Shown here: positions 12,234 to 24,364 of the stretch, piece after piece
How the letters are laid out: the number at the start of each line of letters is the position of its first letter
How positions within the stretch are numbered: position 1 is the stretch's first letter
Assembly: GCF_029227915.1 (NCBI RefSeq)
Contig: NC_079882.1
Span: forward strand, 7,750,001-7,814,000
Reading direction: 5' to 3'
Length of the DNA stretch: 64,000 nucleotides
Origin: Hydractinia symbiolongicarpus
Lineage: Eukaryota; Cnidaria; Hydrozoa; Anthoathecata; Hydractiniidae
Notes under the pieces: generated by a model
Database searches by the model: none
What the model saw: only the letters and a program-made list of their open reading frames with translations
What the model was told of the DNA's origin: nothing
Position numbers and translations under genes: made by a program

Positions 12234-12988
12234 TTATTTATAAAACCAAAACCACCATCCCTTTATTCTTTGATTTCGTGGGAATGATAAATATCGATGT
12301 GCGTCTGAATCACCTCTAAAATATGCTTGAATGGATGCTGCTAAACCATTTTCTGTACCTAGATCAGTGATAAGTTCTACAGGACAACCACCTAGGTCAC
12401 TTACTGCGTCTAAGTAATAGTGAGCGATATTGTCTGGAGCATTATTAGATCTAGTTACATTGAGCCAAAGCATCTTATGACTATATCCATCTATAGCATC
12501 ATGAATAAGAAAGCCCAAGTTTTAATTTGTCGTATCCATCGATTTGCAATTAAAAGTTTGGTCCCAGGTTTTCATACTGCCGTCTACGAAATCTGTGCCA
12601 TCTACAGTTTTCGCTGGCAACCGGATCAAGTTCCTTCAATAATGTTAGCAAAATATTCTTGTTACTCTTATATCCCCCATTTCCATTGAATGCCACACAG
12701 TGCAATAGCCACCAGCAGAACAATACCCATTGATCATCTCTGATATTCTTTGATGAACTTCATCGTTGCTTGAATTAAGATTCAAAATATTGTCTGTGCA
12801 ACGTCGCTGTAAACCATATACTTTTAATTGTCGTAAATATGTCCTTGAACTAAAATATCGTGACCGTGATTAAAGTAATATCTAATAACATCGTCTTCTT
12901 CAAAATATGTATCTATAATTTCCGAATCTGAATCTGTATCAGCGATATCCGAATTCAGGTCAGGGAAAGCATACCTAAAAGCCTGCAT
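12234..12988 (-). pseudogene. Integrase-core (DDE) domain ORF, decayed
   Basis: The minus strand encodes successive pieces of one protein in shifting frames. MQAFRYAFPDLN starts at 12988. An acidic segment (DTDSDSE) and IRYYFNHGHD follow, then RTYLRQLKVYGLQRRC in another frame. Next come LTLLKELDP and FRRRQYENLGPNF, then a stop, then LQIDGYDKLKL. After a further shift the longest piece runs from 12518 to 12234: FLIHDAIDGYSHKMLWLNV, DLGGCPVELITDLGTENG, and NQRIKGWWFWF. The order (helix-turn-helix-like N-terminus, IDGY, AIDGYS, D-x-GTEN, NQRI-GWW) matches the rve-type integrase-core family found as multicopy genes in cnidarians, fish and amphioxus. At least three frameshifts and one in-frame stop make it a pseudogene. 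Confidence 0.75.
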
Positions 12989-13009
12989 AACTTCTCAACA
13001 TCTTTGTTG

Positions 13010-13147
13010 ATATTTTTTTTAGCGCGAATTTTTTTTTCTTTTTTTGTGTGACTTTTTTATGGCATGATCTGTTTTTTTTTCGGCGTGATCTTTTTCTTTT
13101 GGCGTGAGTTCGTTTCTCTTTTGGCGTGACTTTTTCTTTTGGTGTGG
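13010..13147. repeat. Degenerate GGCGTGA/T-tract minisatellite
   Basis: Units of about 20-30 bases alternate a T/C-rich tract with GGCGTGA or a variant (GTGTGAC, GGCATGATC, GGCGTGATC, GGCGTGAGTTC, GGCGTGACTT, GGTGTGGC). About six diverged units lie just upstream of the integrase pseudogene's start. Confidence 0.65.
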
Positions 13148-14362
13148 CAGTTATGGGCCACCGTACATATTATCCTGTTAAACAGTTGGGAAATTAATTT
13201 AATTTGTTTTGTGTGAGTGAAACCTTTTGGGCTTAAAACATTACAGAAAAAAGGATTTCCCGAAAATAATCACATAAGCAAAGGACAATAGAAGTAACCA
13301 ATCAAATAACCGCGGTCAGTTCTCTTACCGCAGAAAATTTTTTCTAAACATTTTTACAGATATTTATTAGAACATTATTTATTTTCTTTTTTCTTCAGCC
13401 AATGATCTTTCCATGACCCTTTAGACAATTTCTAAGAGGGTTTACAATTGGTATGTCCCTCTTGAGATAACTTTTTTACAATGAGGATATTGTATTTCTA
13501 ATCTATCAAGCGGACACTTCTTTAAAGTGGAAAAAACTTATCCCGCGCGTCAATCGAATTAAGTTGAACTAAAAATCTCAAAAAACAGTAGTATTTTTTT
13601 CTCTAATATGATTTTTTATGGAAAAACCTTTATTTTTTCCCTTCTTCTTACGTAAAGTGATGTTCGTTAAAAACTTCCTATATTTCCTCTCGCGAAAGTT
13701 GATAACTTCGAAAATTTATTAAACGACTTTAAAATAATCAAACCTTATTTTCTCAATTAAGCATTGAAATCATTGCATTGCTTTTATGTCGAAGCTTGCT
13801 TAAAGGCTGTTAAAATTACAACAGGAATAATATAAAATATATATTGGTAATGAATTGGCTTCCAAAATTACAAAATTTACCTCAAGAAAGACCTCCTACT
13901 TATTTTAAACATATTTTTATTTGTGTTAAATAAAAAGCGTGCGGACGAGATCAGAGGGAGGTGTCTGGGTTCGAATGTACGCATTTTTGCGGGAAATCTT
14001 GCGTTTACCTTTGGAATTTTAAGTGATTTATCCATGTTATATCTTAGCAACAAACTTAAGTTATTACACAACGGATACATATTTGTAGCAACTCGGTGCA
14101 AATACTATCAAGTGAAGAAAAGTTCCAAAATATACAGGTAAGCAAAAAAAAAGTCTTGGGGAGGAAGAAAAAGTGAAGAAAAAGTAGACCAATTCTTACA
14201 ACGTGGGACAAAAAGTAATACAGAAATAATTCTTTTAATAATTATCACTTTTTTAAAATTGCACTACCTCTTTCATTTAGGTAAAAACTCTAGAATAAAA
14301 CTTGGCGTCTGTAACTTTATTTTCTTTGTCGCGACATTGTGTTTTCGTACTTTCATTGTGTG

Positions 14363-14856
14363 CAGTTTACTTACGGTAACCTTCAAGAGTCCGAGGAAAA
14401 TAATTCGACTTAACGAATGTTCGAGTTAAATGAAGCTCCCGTTTAGTAAAATTTAGTCTAAAATGAGATTATAGCTCGAGTTAAAGCGTTTTTGAAGGGA
14501 TTGGGAAATAGTTACCCGGAAAAGATAAAATCTTAGCGATGAAAAAGGCATACAAGCCCCTTGTAAATTGAATTTTCATTGACAGACACTATCTTTCTAT
14601 ATAACATTAGAAGTTAATAAAAACTTAAGAAAAATAAAATATGACATTGATTGATTTCCTTTTTTCGAGTAACACAGGGGATGTGGGGGGGGCGGGGGGA
14701 GGACGACTTAACGAACGCTCGAGTTATCCGAGGGTCGAGTTAACCACGAGTTTTTTTTAAGAAAGTATCAACGAAAGTTAAAGAAACCCAAGAAATTGGT
14801 TCCCGACAATGAAAGTTGGAGCGTTACCCGGTGTTAGAGTTACCGGGAAATAACTG
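14363..14856. mobile_element. Inverted-repeat MITE rich in CGAGTTAA motifs
   Basis: The left end CAGTTTACTTACGGTAACC is matched by the inverted right end (CAGTTATTTCCCGGTAAC on the reverse strand). Inside, CGACTTAACGAA, CGAGTTAAA, CGAGTTATCCGAGGG and CGAGTTAACC recur in both orientations near the two ends. There is no coding capacity. The repeated GAGTTAnCCGAGG termini look like a widespread class of DNA-transposon MITE; exact ends are uncertain. Confidence 0.6.
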
Positions 14857-17800
14857 TACTATATAAATATTAGATATTGCAAATTAATTGCTTTTTAGAC
14901 CAGCATCATCCCCAACTTTTGAGTACACAAGACGAGGGAGGTAATTCGCTACCTCTCAATATCCCTTAAAAGAACTTGAAAAACAAAGCAAATATTTCCA
15001 CTAAAATCTACTCTGTAGCTAAATAATACATAAACGCGATTGTCACTTTACGAATCACCGTGAGTTTGGACTGCTTTGACCTTTTATCAATATGAATGCT
15101 TCACAATCCTGTCAAAGGTATATTTTTTAGCTAAAATGGGAGGTATGTTAGCATACATTTAATCCTTAAGGTCCTTGAGATTTTATTACGCGCTTGTACA
15201 GTAGTTGAGGCAGCAATTGCAGATAAAATCATTAAAAATAATGCGTTGTAAGGTTCTTTTTTTAGGAAAAATGAGTTTTTTGTTCAATTATTTCAAGTTC
15301 TTTGCCCATAAAATCATGACTCTTTAATTGTTTTGTCTCACGCCTAGCATATGCAAGCGCTATGGCCGATAATAAATTTATGGTCATGCACGCTGGCATG
15401 CTGATATTTCTAATGATACGTGAAAAACAGTGGAGACAGCATATAATTTGTAATTATTGGTGAGATAATAGGCGTCAAAGTCAATTAAAGTTTAGTTGAT
15501 GAATTATATTATTTTAAGCGATGTCTCATACAGGCGACTGATGACAAAAAATGTAAGTTTTTTACTAATTTTTTTCAACTGCGAGTTTTTTCCTCTTCAA
15601 GAAATTTACATTCGCCCTTACTATTATGTATAGCCTGTTTTTTGATTAAATCAACACGCACGAACATGTATAGTGAAAATAATTCGTATACATTCCCAGG
15701 TAATCCGGATACTTGTTTAAATCTTTATTGCCATGTCTTTGTCGTTACCCAAGATACTATAAAATCATTCTCAATAGCCTATTAATTACTGTTTAACATG
15801 ATTAGCATGCACGCGGAAATCAAGAAAGATGGTTCATTGCGAAATACCTGGCGTGGCCAACTTATAGTTTAAAAGCTCCTCATGTCTTCCGCCTTCATTA
15901 AACATACTTCCAATCTTTTTTGTTTGGACGTTCTTCACGTAGTCTTTTTTATTTGTGGAATATTTTTGTTCTAAAAAAATTCTAAAAATATTGAAAAGGC
16001 CTCTCCTGTTAGCAATTTACAACCTGTTGCTTGCTTTGAAAGAAATTGCCAGCAATGTGGTGTCTAAATATTTTTATTGACAATAAATAGGAACCATCTA
16101 TGTCAGTGTTGCCAAAGTAACCGCAATCAGACCTTGCTTTCAAATCTGATTTAAGGATTTTAAGAAACTACGAAATACACCAAGTCGTCCGTTCGTACCA
16201 GGTTGCTTAGCAGTTTTTGATTGCGGGTTCTGAAACGGAAAGAGAACGTAATACGAAATGTTTATACTGATTACCACCAAATTTAAAAGAAGTCGTTATA
16301 TATAAGTCGTTATTTACTTATTCACTTCATTATTTTAACTTTATTTTGAATTTATTTATATGATGTCATATGATGTCTCAGCATCAATCGCAAATATTCT
16401 GTCACGGAAATCGCTTTAGCCCCAAAAAAGAAAACATTTTATAAATTAGATGAAAAATCAAATGATTGAGATTATAAGCTTATACCAACGTGTACATAGT
16501 TTTCTCCCTTTTTCTAAAATATGTAAGCCAATCATATCTTTTCTTGTGGTAGCTAACGTAGAATTTCGTTCTTTTCTCATACTTTTATCTCAGTGTTAAT
16601 TAGTAACATATTTATTCTCACAATTATAGTTAAAAATTTAAAATATGCATGCTCCACAAAAACATTGGTAACAACGTTTGCGCTTTAGGGTTGACCAATT
16701 CTAAATGTGGAAGTGATGCCCCAGATAATATTTAGAATCTAAGAACCTCCAGGTTTGCCAAAACGCATTTAAATTCTGTGCTAGAATGGAGAAAAAATAT
16801 GTTTTCGAAGCTACCCCTCAAAAAATAAAAGAGATAACGGGTCCCACGCCCCACCCACTTCCGTCGACTCTGTGCTTGTTTTCAACATCTGTATCAAGAA
16901 GAGTACAAATATGTGTTCTACAAACTTTAACTATTAGATAGTATTATTACCCATCTCCTACTGGTTGTTGTTTTTTCTGGTCATCAATAAGTTTCAATTG
17001 TTTTTAGCGAAATAAATGTTTGATAGAAAGTTAGACGGAGATTATGCTAATTTCAGCTTCAGCTTTTTTGATAATAGAACAAGTTTATTACAGGAGCCTC
17101 AAATGTAACTAAAAAGGACAAGTCAAGAACAACTCAAAGCTTAATTATAAACTTTTAAAGCAAGAACAAATTGGGCAAGAGCATACAAAAACAAGATGGC
17201 GTCTCTCTGCGTACGTGTACGTGAAACTGATGTTTTTTTACAAATACAAGTGCTAGGTATATTGTATTTATTTCAGTAAACGTGAAATACAATTAAAAAA
17301 AATATATTCAAAACTCTTGTAAAAATTTAGGCTGGAGCCGAGGATAAAAATTTAGTTCCTAACGGTAACCAAATAAGAACAACTGACCCGATTAAAACTT
17401 TAGAAATTACTTCATTAGAACAGTAAAGTAGTCCAATTTTAATTCTTTTTCAAGTTAATGTTTTTAAGAAACTGACCAAAAAAAATAATATCGTTTACTC
17501 ACTTCTTTTAAACCAATGCATTCCACCTATCACGAGTTTAATCGAATTTAATTGCGTTTTCCGACAATCTAAAAGTGCTAATTTGCAAAATTCCTGTCTT
17601 GGGCGGGCAAAGGCATGGTCTATTCAGCAGACACTAATTTTAAGCCCTTCCACTCCCACCCCCTCTTTCACACCTCTCCGAAAAAAAAAATTTATAATCA
17701 TTTTTGGGAGCCATACCAAATTTTATATTTGCTTGTTCTTTTGAAAAAATGCACTTGCCTGGATAAAATATCTCACTTTTAAAAGTTTAAAAAAATGTTT

Positions 17801-17966
17801 ATAATTGCTAGCTATGAAAATTTCTCAGCATATCGATTTTTAGGCCGACATTGACGTCTCTGCGATACAACCTCCTTCAATTAATCTAGTGTTACTTGCG
17901 CAAACAATATCCTTAAGACAATTGTCAGGAGGAGGTGCTAAATGTCACTACTTCAAATATACATTT

Positions 17967-18050
17967 CTGATGTATATATATATTATTCTGATGTATATAT
18001 ATATTATTCTTATGTATATATATTATTCTGATATATATTATTTTGATGTA
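17967..18050. repeat. (CTGATGTATATATATATTATT)-type minisatellite
   Basis: Four tandem units of about 17-22 bases, each a TGATGTA head plus a TATATATATTATT tail, with shortening in the last two. Confidence 0.85.
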
Positions 18051-21000
18051 CATAAATTTCCCTACTTTTTTAACTTAATGTTCCAGAATTTTAGGCTAAA
18101 GTTGTGCCGAAGCGATGCTTATTTTTCATTCATGGAGGTGAACTAAAAAATACCTCCGTGTCTCATGCGAGCCTGTTAATTGATATACTTTATGCTTGCT
18201 GTAGGCTTTTTTGAAATAAGAACTAATTTTATAAGATTGTTGAGGGTATGATTTTGATAAAACATAAGACCATAATAAAGACTTTCTGCTCGAATTCATT
18301 CGTAGATTATTATAACGTTTTTGTTTACAACGGTTCTTTCTTTCTATGTTCTTTCTATGTTGGTAAATAAGGTTACTTCAACATCATATTTTCGTACATC
18401 CGACCATATATTTCCCTAATTTATAAATCACAAATAAAAACATTAGAAAAAAGAGATCCAGCCTTTACTTAAATTTAGATGTTCTTATAAAAAAAATGTA
18501 AATTTAACTTGCTAGTAAATTTGAGCTTAATAAAAGATTTTTTGTATGCTTTGCTCAAAATAACATATTTGGTCTTGCTTTTAAGTTTTTAACTTTTAAT
18601 AACACTTTCGCTAATCACATGACATTGTTGTTTTCTAAAAATTTATTTATTTATTTGTTTATGTTCGTTCCCTAGGTTACAAGCGCAGACACACCTAAGT
18701 AAAAGTTCAACCAATTGAGGTTAAATAACTTGATTTTTTTGTAATTCATCTTGATATCTCCAGTAGTTTTTGTGTTTTTTAGTTTTTAAAATTCCACAAG
18801 CAAAAAATCATAATTTGTAATCAACCCATCTGTAAAGTGATGAGATTTTTGCTTAAGTTTTGGTTTTATATAGAACTTCGAGATATAAAAAACTACCATG
18901 TTTTTTTAAGAACGTTTCAGCTAAGACCTTTTTTAGGCTTTAAAATGACTAAAAATAAAAAGCTCCCAACGTCAATACCCAATCCTCTTAGAGTTTTATT
19001 ACTTTTCCTGCTCTTTTTATTCTTGTTTAAATATATTTTTTCTCACCCATAATTCTATTCTTCCCGTTTCATTGGTGGACAATGCGAAGCTAAAGCTTCA
19101 AACTTTTTTCTTTATTTCCATATTGTTACTTTATAGGCGGATTGTAAGGAGGGGTTACATCAAATAAACAAATGTTCCATTTTGACAAGTGCGATGGTCA
19201 AATTTCATTGAGTTTATAAAGATTAAATCTCCAAGGTGTAATAAGTATTATTAAACAAACAAACAAGTAAACAACGAAATTCGCGTACAATAAATAAAAA
19301 ATAAATCTTTAGGTAAACATTAATATTGGATATGACGTCAGCTAAAACACGTACAATTCACCAAGATGAATGATTCCTTCAAAACACTATAGCGAATTCA
19401 CATTTCGTTTCCAAATCCCTTCTTTAATATATTCCTTCAGGTTGTTCGATCCCAGGAAAATCTGGAATAGTCAGGTGGTTAAAATGTGGTATAAACTTCT
19501 GTAGTCGTTGTTTTATTAATGCAGTAAATTCTTAATATTACAAAGCACCAATACAACAAACTCGGTTTAACAAAATAAATTCTGTCTTTCAACCATAAGA
19601 AATCTTCATAAAATCCCTTGATTTAAATATAAAATACAAAATAAATATATATTTATCTGTATATATATAGGGAGAGAGTGAACTCTCGATATTACGAACC
19701 CCTTGTATAACAAATATTATTATTTTACAAACTATATTCTGTTTCTCCTGCTTAAAAACATTCTTTTAAAATAACAAACTCTTGGTTTCAAGAACATTTT
19801 TTGTAATAGTTTTTTTATTATACCTAAATTATATATTCAATATCAAGGATTTTTTGTCAGTAGCTATTGGAATTTTTTTGTTTTGAAATTGATAGAGCAA
19901 CTTGTTAAGAAATCTTAGACGGGAGAAATCCTGCTACTAGCTATACACATTGGCCACAGAGAAAAGCAAAGTTAAAAAAAAAATGCCCAGTTAAAGGAAA
20001 GAAGAAAAAAGAAAAGAAAAATGACGTTAACACTAAATAAATGAACGTGTTTAACAAACCGCTAAGTTTGTTGACAATTAATGATCTAAATTTGCTTGAG
20101 GAGCCAACGCGCTTTTTGCGATTTAAAATAATTATATTTAATGATTCTTCAGTTCCAGAACCGGTACGTTGGTTTCCTGTGACAAAGCTCATTTATAGAT
20201 AACGATAACAACCTTGGCACGAGAGTACGAGAGACTAAAATAAACTTGTAATCTATTTTTAAATTCATATGACTTCTAAAATAACGTTATTTTGTCACTA
20301 ATACCTAAACCAAACACTTATACAACAATGATTTCAAGCTCGACCACAGGGCTAACTGTTAACACATATCACAGGTCACGTGAAAAATAACATAGAGTCG
20401 TTTTTCAGAAAAAAAAACAACGTCATTTAAGAGATCTTGTCATTTTTTTGTTAATCCTATGAGAATTAAATGAAATTAATACGAATAAATAAACATTTGA
20501 AAATGAAAACAACTTTTAAAACCAGAACAAATTTGAAACTCGGAATGTTTTTATTTTCATGGCAACAGAGAAATCAAACTTAGTAACAGCATGTCGTGTC
20601 GTGTCTCCAAAAACTTTCTGTTCAGCCATGTTATTGCTTGGGTTTCTTAACGAAGTTGCTGACGGCTTTGTCCGTTAAATTGACTGAGATGAAAAAGAAG
20701 AGATAAACTGTATGTCAGATAACTTTTGATGTTTTAAATTTTTTGTTAAACTAAATCGATTCCGACTTATTTAAGGTTCTAAGCTTGTTTGAGCCTCGCG
20801 TATCCTAAAAATTTTTCCTTAGTGTGGTTTTATTTTCACAGATAATATATGATATAATTATCATATATTTCTTTTTCATTGAACAAGGCTGATGAAATTT
20901 TACAATTTATCAGATGAGTCGTTTAAGACTGTCTGCGTGTCTTGTGTTCTTATCAAGACTTGTTAGAACGCGTGTTTTTGACGTGTTTGACCATGCATCG

Positions 21001-21574
21001 TTACATATATGGTATGCGGTAGATGTGTGTAGGTCAAGTCAAATGAATAAATTTCTTTAAAAAGGTTGAAATGATGTTTATTTCTTGTATTTTTGAAATA
21101 ATAACTGTTGTTTACTGTTATTGATCACTTGATGTTTTTTTGTATCCTTTTTTTTTCGATTCAATTCAAATTTTTAATTCTTCTAGTACGGTCGACCTAA
21201 ATATTTTTTTAAAACCTCCAATATTTTTATTTTATATTTATTTTTCATTTGTCAACACAAAATGACCAAAAATAAACGTTTTAAAAATGACCGGCAATGC
21301 CATATGTAAATATAAAAAAGGTATTCACATTATTATAGAGATAATTTGATTTCATATGTAAAAATATAAATTGGCGAAATAATTTCTACATCAACGATTG
21401 AAATAATGTAAAAGTTTGACATTGGCATTTGAAAAAAATTCTATTAATAAAACATTCCAAGTAAAAAATATGTTATTATCTCCACACGATTTGTTTATTA
21501 TCTCCGTTATAATATACACCCACTAGCGTTATGAAAACATTCTTGCTGTGCGAGTCATTTGGAAGAGCTTAATG

Positions 21575-21600
21575 ATTGGTTATTAAAACTGATGACGTCA
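21575..21600. promoter_or_regulatory. Inverted CCAAT box and CRE upstream of Sox
   Basis: ATTGG (inverted CCAAT) at 21575-21579 and a full palindromic CRE, TGACGTCA, at 21593-21600 lie 135-160 bases before the Sox start codon. This pairing is common in animal proximal promoters. Function is inferred. Confidence 0.4.
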
Positions 21601-21733
21601 ACAGGTTTGACCGTTATGTTTGTTATTTAGTTGGAGAGCTGTTAAAGCTTGATACTTCTTGAATAGCACGCGGTGTATTAAAGACATTTATGCAAAATAT
21701 AAGCTTACACAACACGAATAAGAGGCTGAAAAG

Positions 21734-23839
21734 ATGGGTAAGTTTTTTCATCAATATATAGGCTCCAACACCGCTAACATTCATTTTCTTCGACATATTG
21801 ACGATTTGAGTTCATCTGGGATTTAAAAATCTTAAGTTAGCATAAACATTGTTTGTTGACTTATTGTAATTTTATTGTTTTAGATGCATTGCCAGACTTG
21901 AAGGAGTATATACCAAATCACAGATACATGTGTCCAACCAATGCTGTCGATACGAACAACAGAAACATTAGCAACAGCAATAACAAGAGTGCAACTACTA
22001 ACAGTAACAATGACATTATGACTTATCTATCGTCAGATTATAATACATTAAAACAACTTCTACAGTCGTCACAATCACAACAACTTTTAACAAAAAATGC
22101 GCTCTCGCCGAATGGCACTTTCAAATACGTCGATCGAGAATCAGTGAAGGGAACCGCTAAGAAGTACAACTCGTATTCAAAATCAAGTGCTAATACTCGT
22201 GATAGAATTCGACGTCCACTGAATTGTTTCATGGTTTTTTCGCATTTGGAAAGGAAAAGAGTAGCTGAGGAACACCCTGAACTTCATAATGCTGACCTTA
22301 GCAAAATATTAGGTAGATATAATTATAATTTTTTATCTTTGTTATAAGAGGTAACTTGTAGTTCCTCGTCCAAAGGTCGTTTTACAGGAAATAACGTAAA
22401 AGTTAGAACAAGCGATTATTCTAAACTTTCGTCTTTTTTATATAAAGATTTGATGGAACATTTTCCGAAAACTAAGTTGATCGGAACACTGCGTTTGTCA
22501 AATAAATAAATAAATTACAAAACCAGACAGTTTGATCATTTATGAAATCTTAAACCAAATAGAAACTAACAGTTTTTTATTTACATACGCCCGCGAAATG
22601 TCATCGCTTTTCTAAATCATCTAAAAGCAATTGCGCAAAATTACACATTTTTGTGGCACTTCAACGACATCTCTACCACATGTCTATTTCCTTATACTTC
22701 GTGGTTTTTGCCAAGTGGACTTTTGAGGTATCTGATGAGAAATTTGCGTAAGTTTAATCATTGCAAAGCCTTGTGGGATACTGAGGATCTTTTTTTACGT
22801 GTATTTATTTCTATATATAAGAAATATTGTAAAAAAACTTTCTTGAAGTTGGTTAATAGTAAGTCATGTTTGTAATCATTTTATAGGCAAACGTTGGAAA
22901 AACCTTACGGCAGTTGAGCGACAACCATACATTGACGAGGCTGAACGTATCCGTCTGTTGCATACAGAAATATACCCAGATTACAAATACCAACCCAAAA
23001 GGAAAATTCAAAACACAGGTAAGCGAATGCAAAAGAAAATGGAAGGCGAAACTGCTAAGTCAGAAACCAAACAAGAAAATGATGTTGGCCAGGAAACCAA
23101 GAGCAAATTTCCGCATGACGTCAAGACATCCGACAAATCAAAAAGTGACGCGTCCTCTTCACAATGTCAAATTTCGTCTAAGAGCTTTGAAGGAGAGAAG
23201 AAAAGTTCTCATGTCCCAGTAAAAGAAGATTTCTTGCCTTCTTGTAAAGGTATGGAAAACCCGATTAACCAAACTCAATCAGATGATAATCAAATTTTTC
23301 CAAATACCTTTACCAGATATCCACCTAACTCATCGTGTGCTCAATTAACACCTGATCTTAGTCCGGTATCCTGCTACAAAGAACCCATATTCAATGCAAC
23401 ACCAACTACAAGAATGTGTGGGGCTCAAAGTTTGCCACCCACGCCGGAGATTAGCCCGAAAGCAATGAATCGTGACGACTCTGTATTTTGTTTTGACCCC
23501 AGAAACGTTAACAGCGACTATCCGACACCACACTCCTTAAAACCTGTCAATTATCCCCAAGCAAATTTACTTTGCAGCGTAAATGGGAACAAAGACGATA
23601 TTATGTCTAATCAAAACTACTACACCCAAGCTGATGCTATATCCCAAATGCAATGCAACAACAATTATTACCATGGCAACACACTACAGCAAGCTTATTT
23701 TCAACCACAGCAAATGTTTAATAATAGAAATTTTCAGATAAATCCTAACCAAATGGATAGTATGGATCAAATCTACATGAACAATAATATGGGTTATAAC
23801 AACATGAATTTTAACTGTAATTTTGGAACGCTGAGTTGA
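21734..23839 (+). CDS. Sox: Sox HMG-box transcription factor, SoxF-like
   Basis: Three exons: 21734-21737 (ATG plus one base), 21884-22312 and 22887-23839. Both introns are phase 1, giving 461 residues. The protein starts [16 protein letters not shown], followed by an Asn/Ser-rich stretch. The HMG box spans about residues 109-186 and is split by the second intron after SKILG; it continues KRWKNLT ... [13 protein letters not shown] ... [11 protein letters not shown]. The FM wedge that bends minor-groove DNA is kept, but the signature RPMNAFMVW reads [20 protein letters not shown] and [10 protein letters not shown] suggest SoxF (Sox7/17/18) rather than SoxB. An intron inside the box also fits the non-B groups. 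The long tail is polar, Asn/Gln-rich at the end, with a weak echo of the SoxF C-terminal motif (DSMDQIYMN). Group assignment is moderately sure; Sox identity is certain. Confidence 0.94.
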
Positions 23840-23851
23840 TCTCAGAACAGT

Positions 23852-23881
23852 GGCAGCTATATATATTTTTATATAGCTATA
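23852..23881. repeat. AT-rich hairpin just after the Sox stop
   Basis: AGCTATATA and TATATAGCT form an inverted repeat around a short T-rich loop, about 20 bases after the stop codon, in the presumed 3' UTR. It could form an RNA hairpin. Confidence 0.55.
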
Positions 23882-24076
23882 AAGAAAAAAAAGAAAACAT
23901 TTATTGAAAAATGAAAAATGGGTTAAAAAGTTTAAAACCTTGACGAAATATTTCGAAATATAATTTATTTTTACATATTTGTTAGACGTAAAAATGACAT
24001 GTCGAATCACATTATACGTTGCTTCTAAAGTAGCAATGTTTTGACAACCTCGTTTTCACGAGAGCTGTAATGGGCG

Positions 24077-24361
24077 GATTTCCACTTATACATTTTTAAC
24101 GAAAAGAGTGCTTGAAAATAAAATCGAGCGAGAGAAAAAGTTAACTTGTTGATTTCAAAAAGCGCGCGAGGGCGTGCTAATACATTGTAAAAAACAAAGT
24201 AGTAATTTGATTGGACAACTTTTTAGAGTTGGCGCGAATTGAAATATAAGTTGAACAAATGTAATTACATTTTTTTTTTTGTTAAGTAATAAATTTTTTC
24301 ACAGAAAGTAACGTCAAAAGCATTCGCATTTCATTGAACGCTGAAAAAGTAAGTGGAAATC
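24077..24361. mobile_element. Foldback element downstream of Sox
   Basis: GATTTCCACTTA at 24077-24088 is matched inverted by TAAGTGGAAATC at 24350-24361, with T/A-rich continuation on both sides. The interior is non-coding. AATAAA hexamers at 24117-24122 and 24288-24293 fall inside it and could serve as Sox poly(A) signals. Confidence 0.5.
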
Positions 24362-24364
24362 ACT

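Larger units (their letters stand above)
13150..21570. other. Gene-free AT-rich region between the pseudogene and Sox
   Basis: I find no exon with splice context or a known domain. The region contains an inverted-repeat element (14363-14856) and an AT dinucleotide-rich minisatellite (17967-18050). Short open stretches such as 13923-14141 and 18837-19052 have no support. Part of 20-21.6 kb is likely the Sox 5' regulatory region. Confidence 0.5.

Noticed and set aside
13960-13985. GGTTCGAATG, resembling a tRNA T-loop/B-box
   Set aside because: No acceptor stem, D-arm or anticodon arm can be formed around it.
23017-23025. GGTAAGCGA, a donor-like site inside Sox exon 3 just after the HMG box
   Set aside because: The reading frame stays open for another 270 codons with sensible composition and no compensating acceptor is needed, so I keep the exon unspliced; an alternative isoform is possible.
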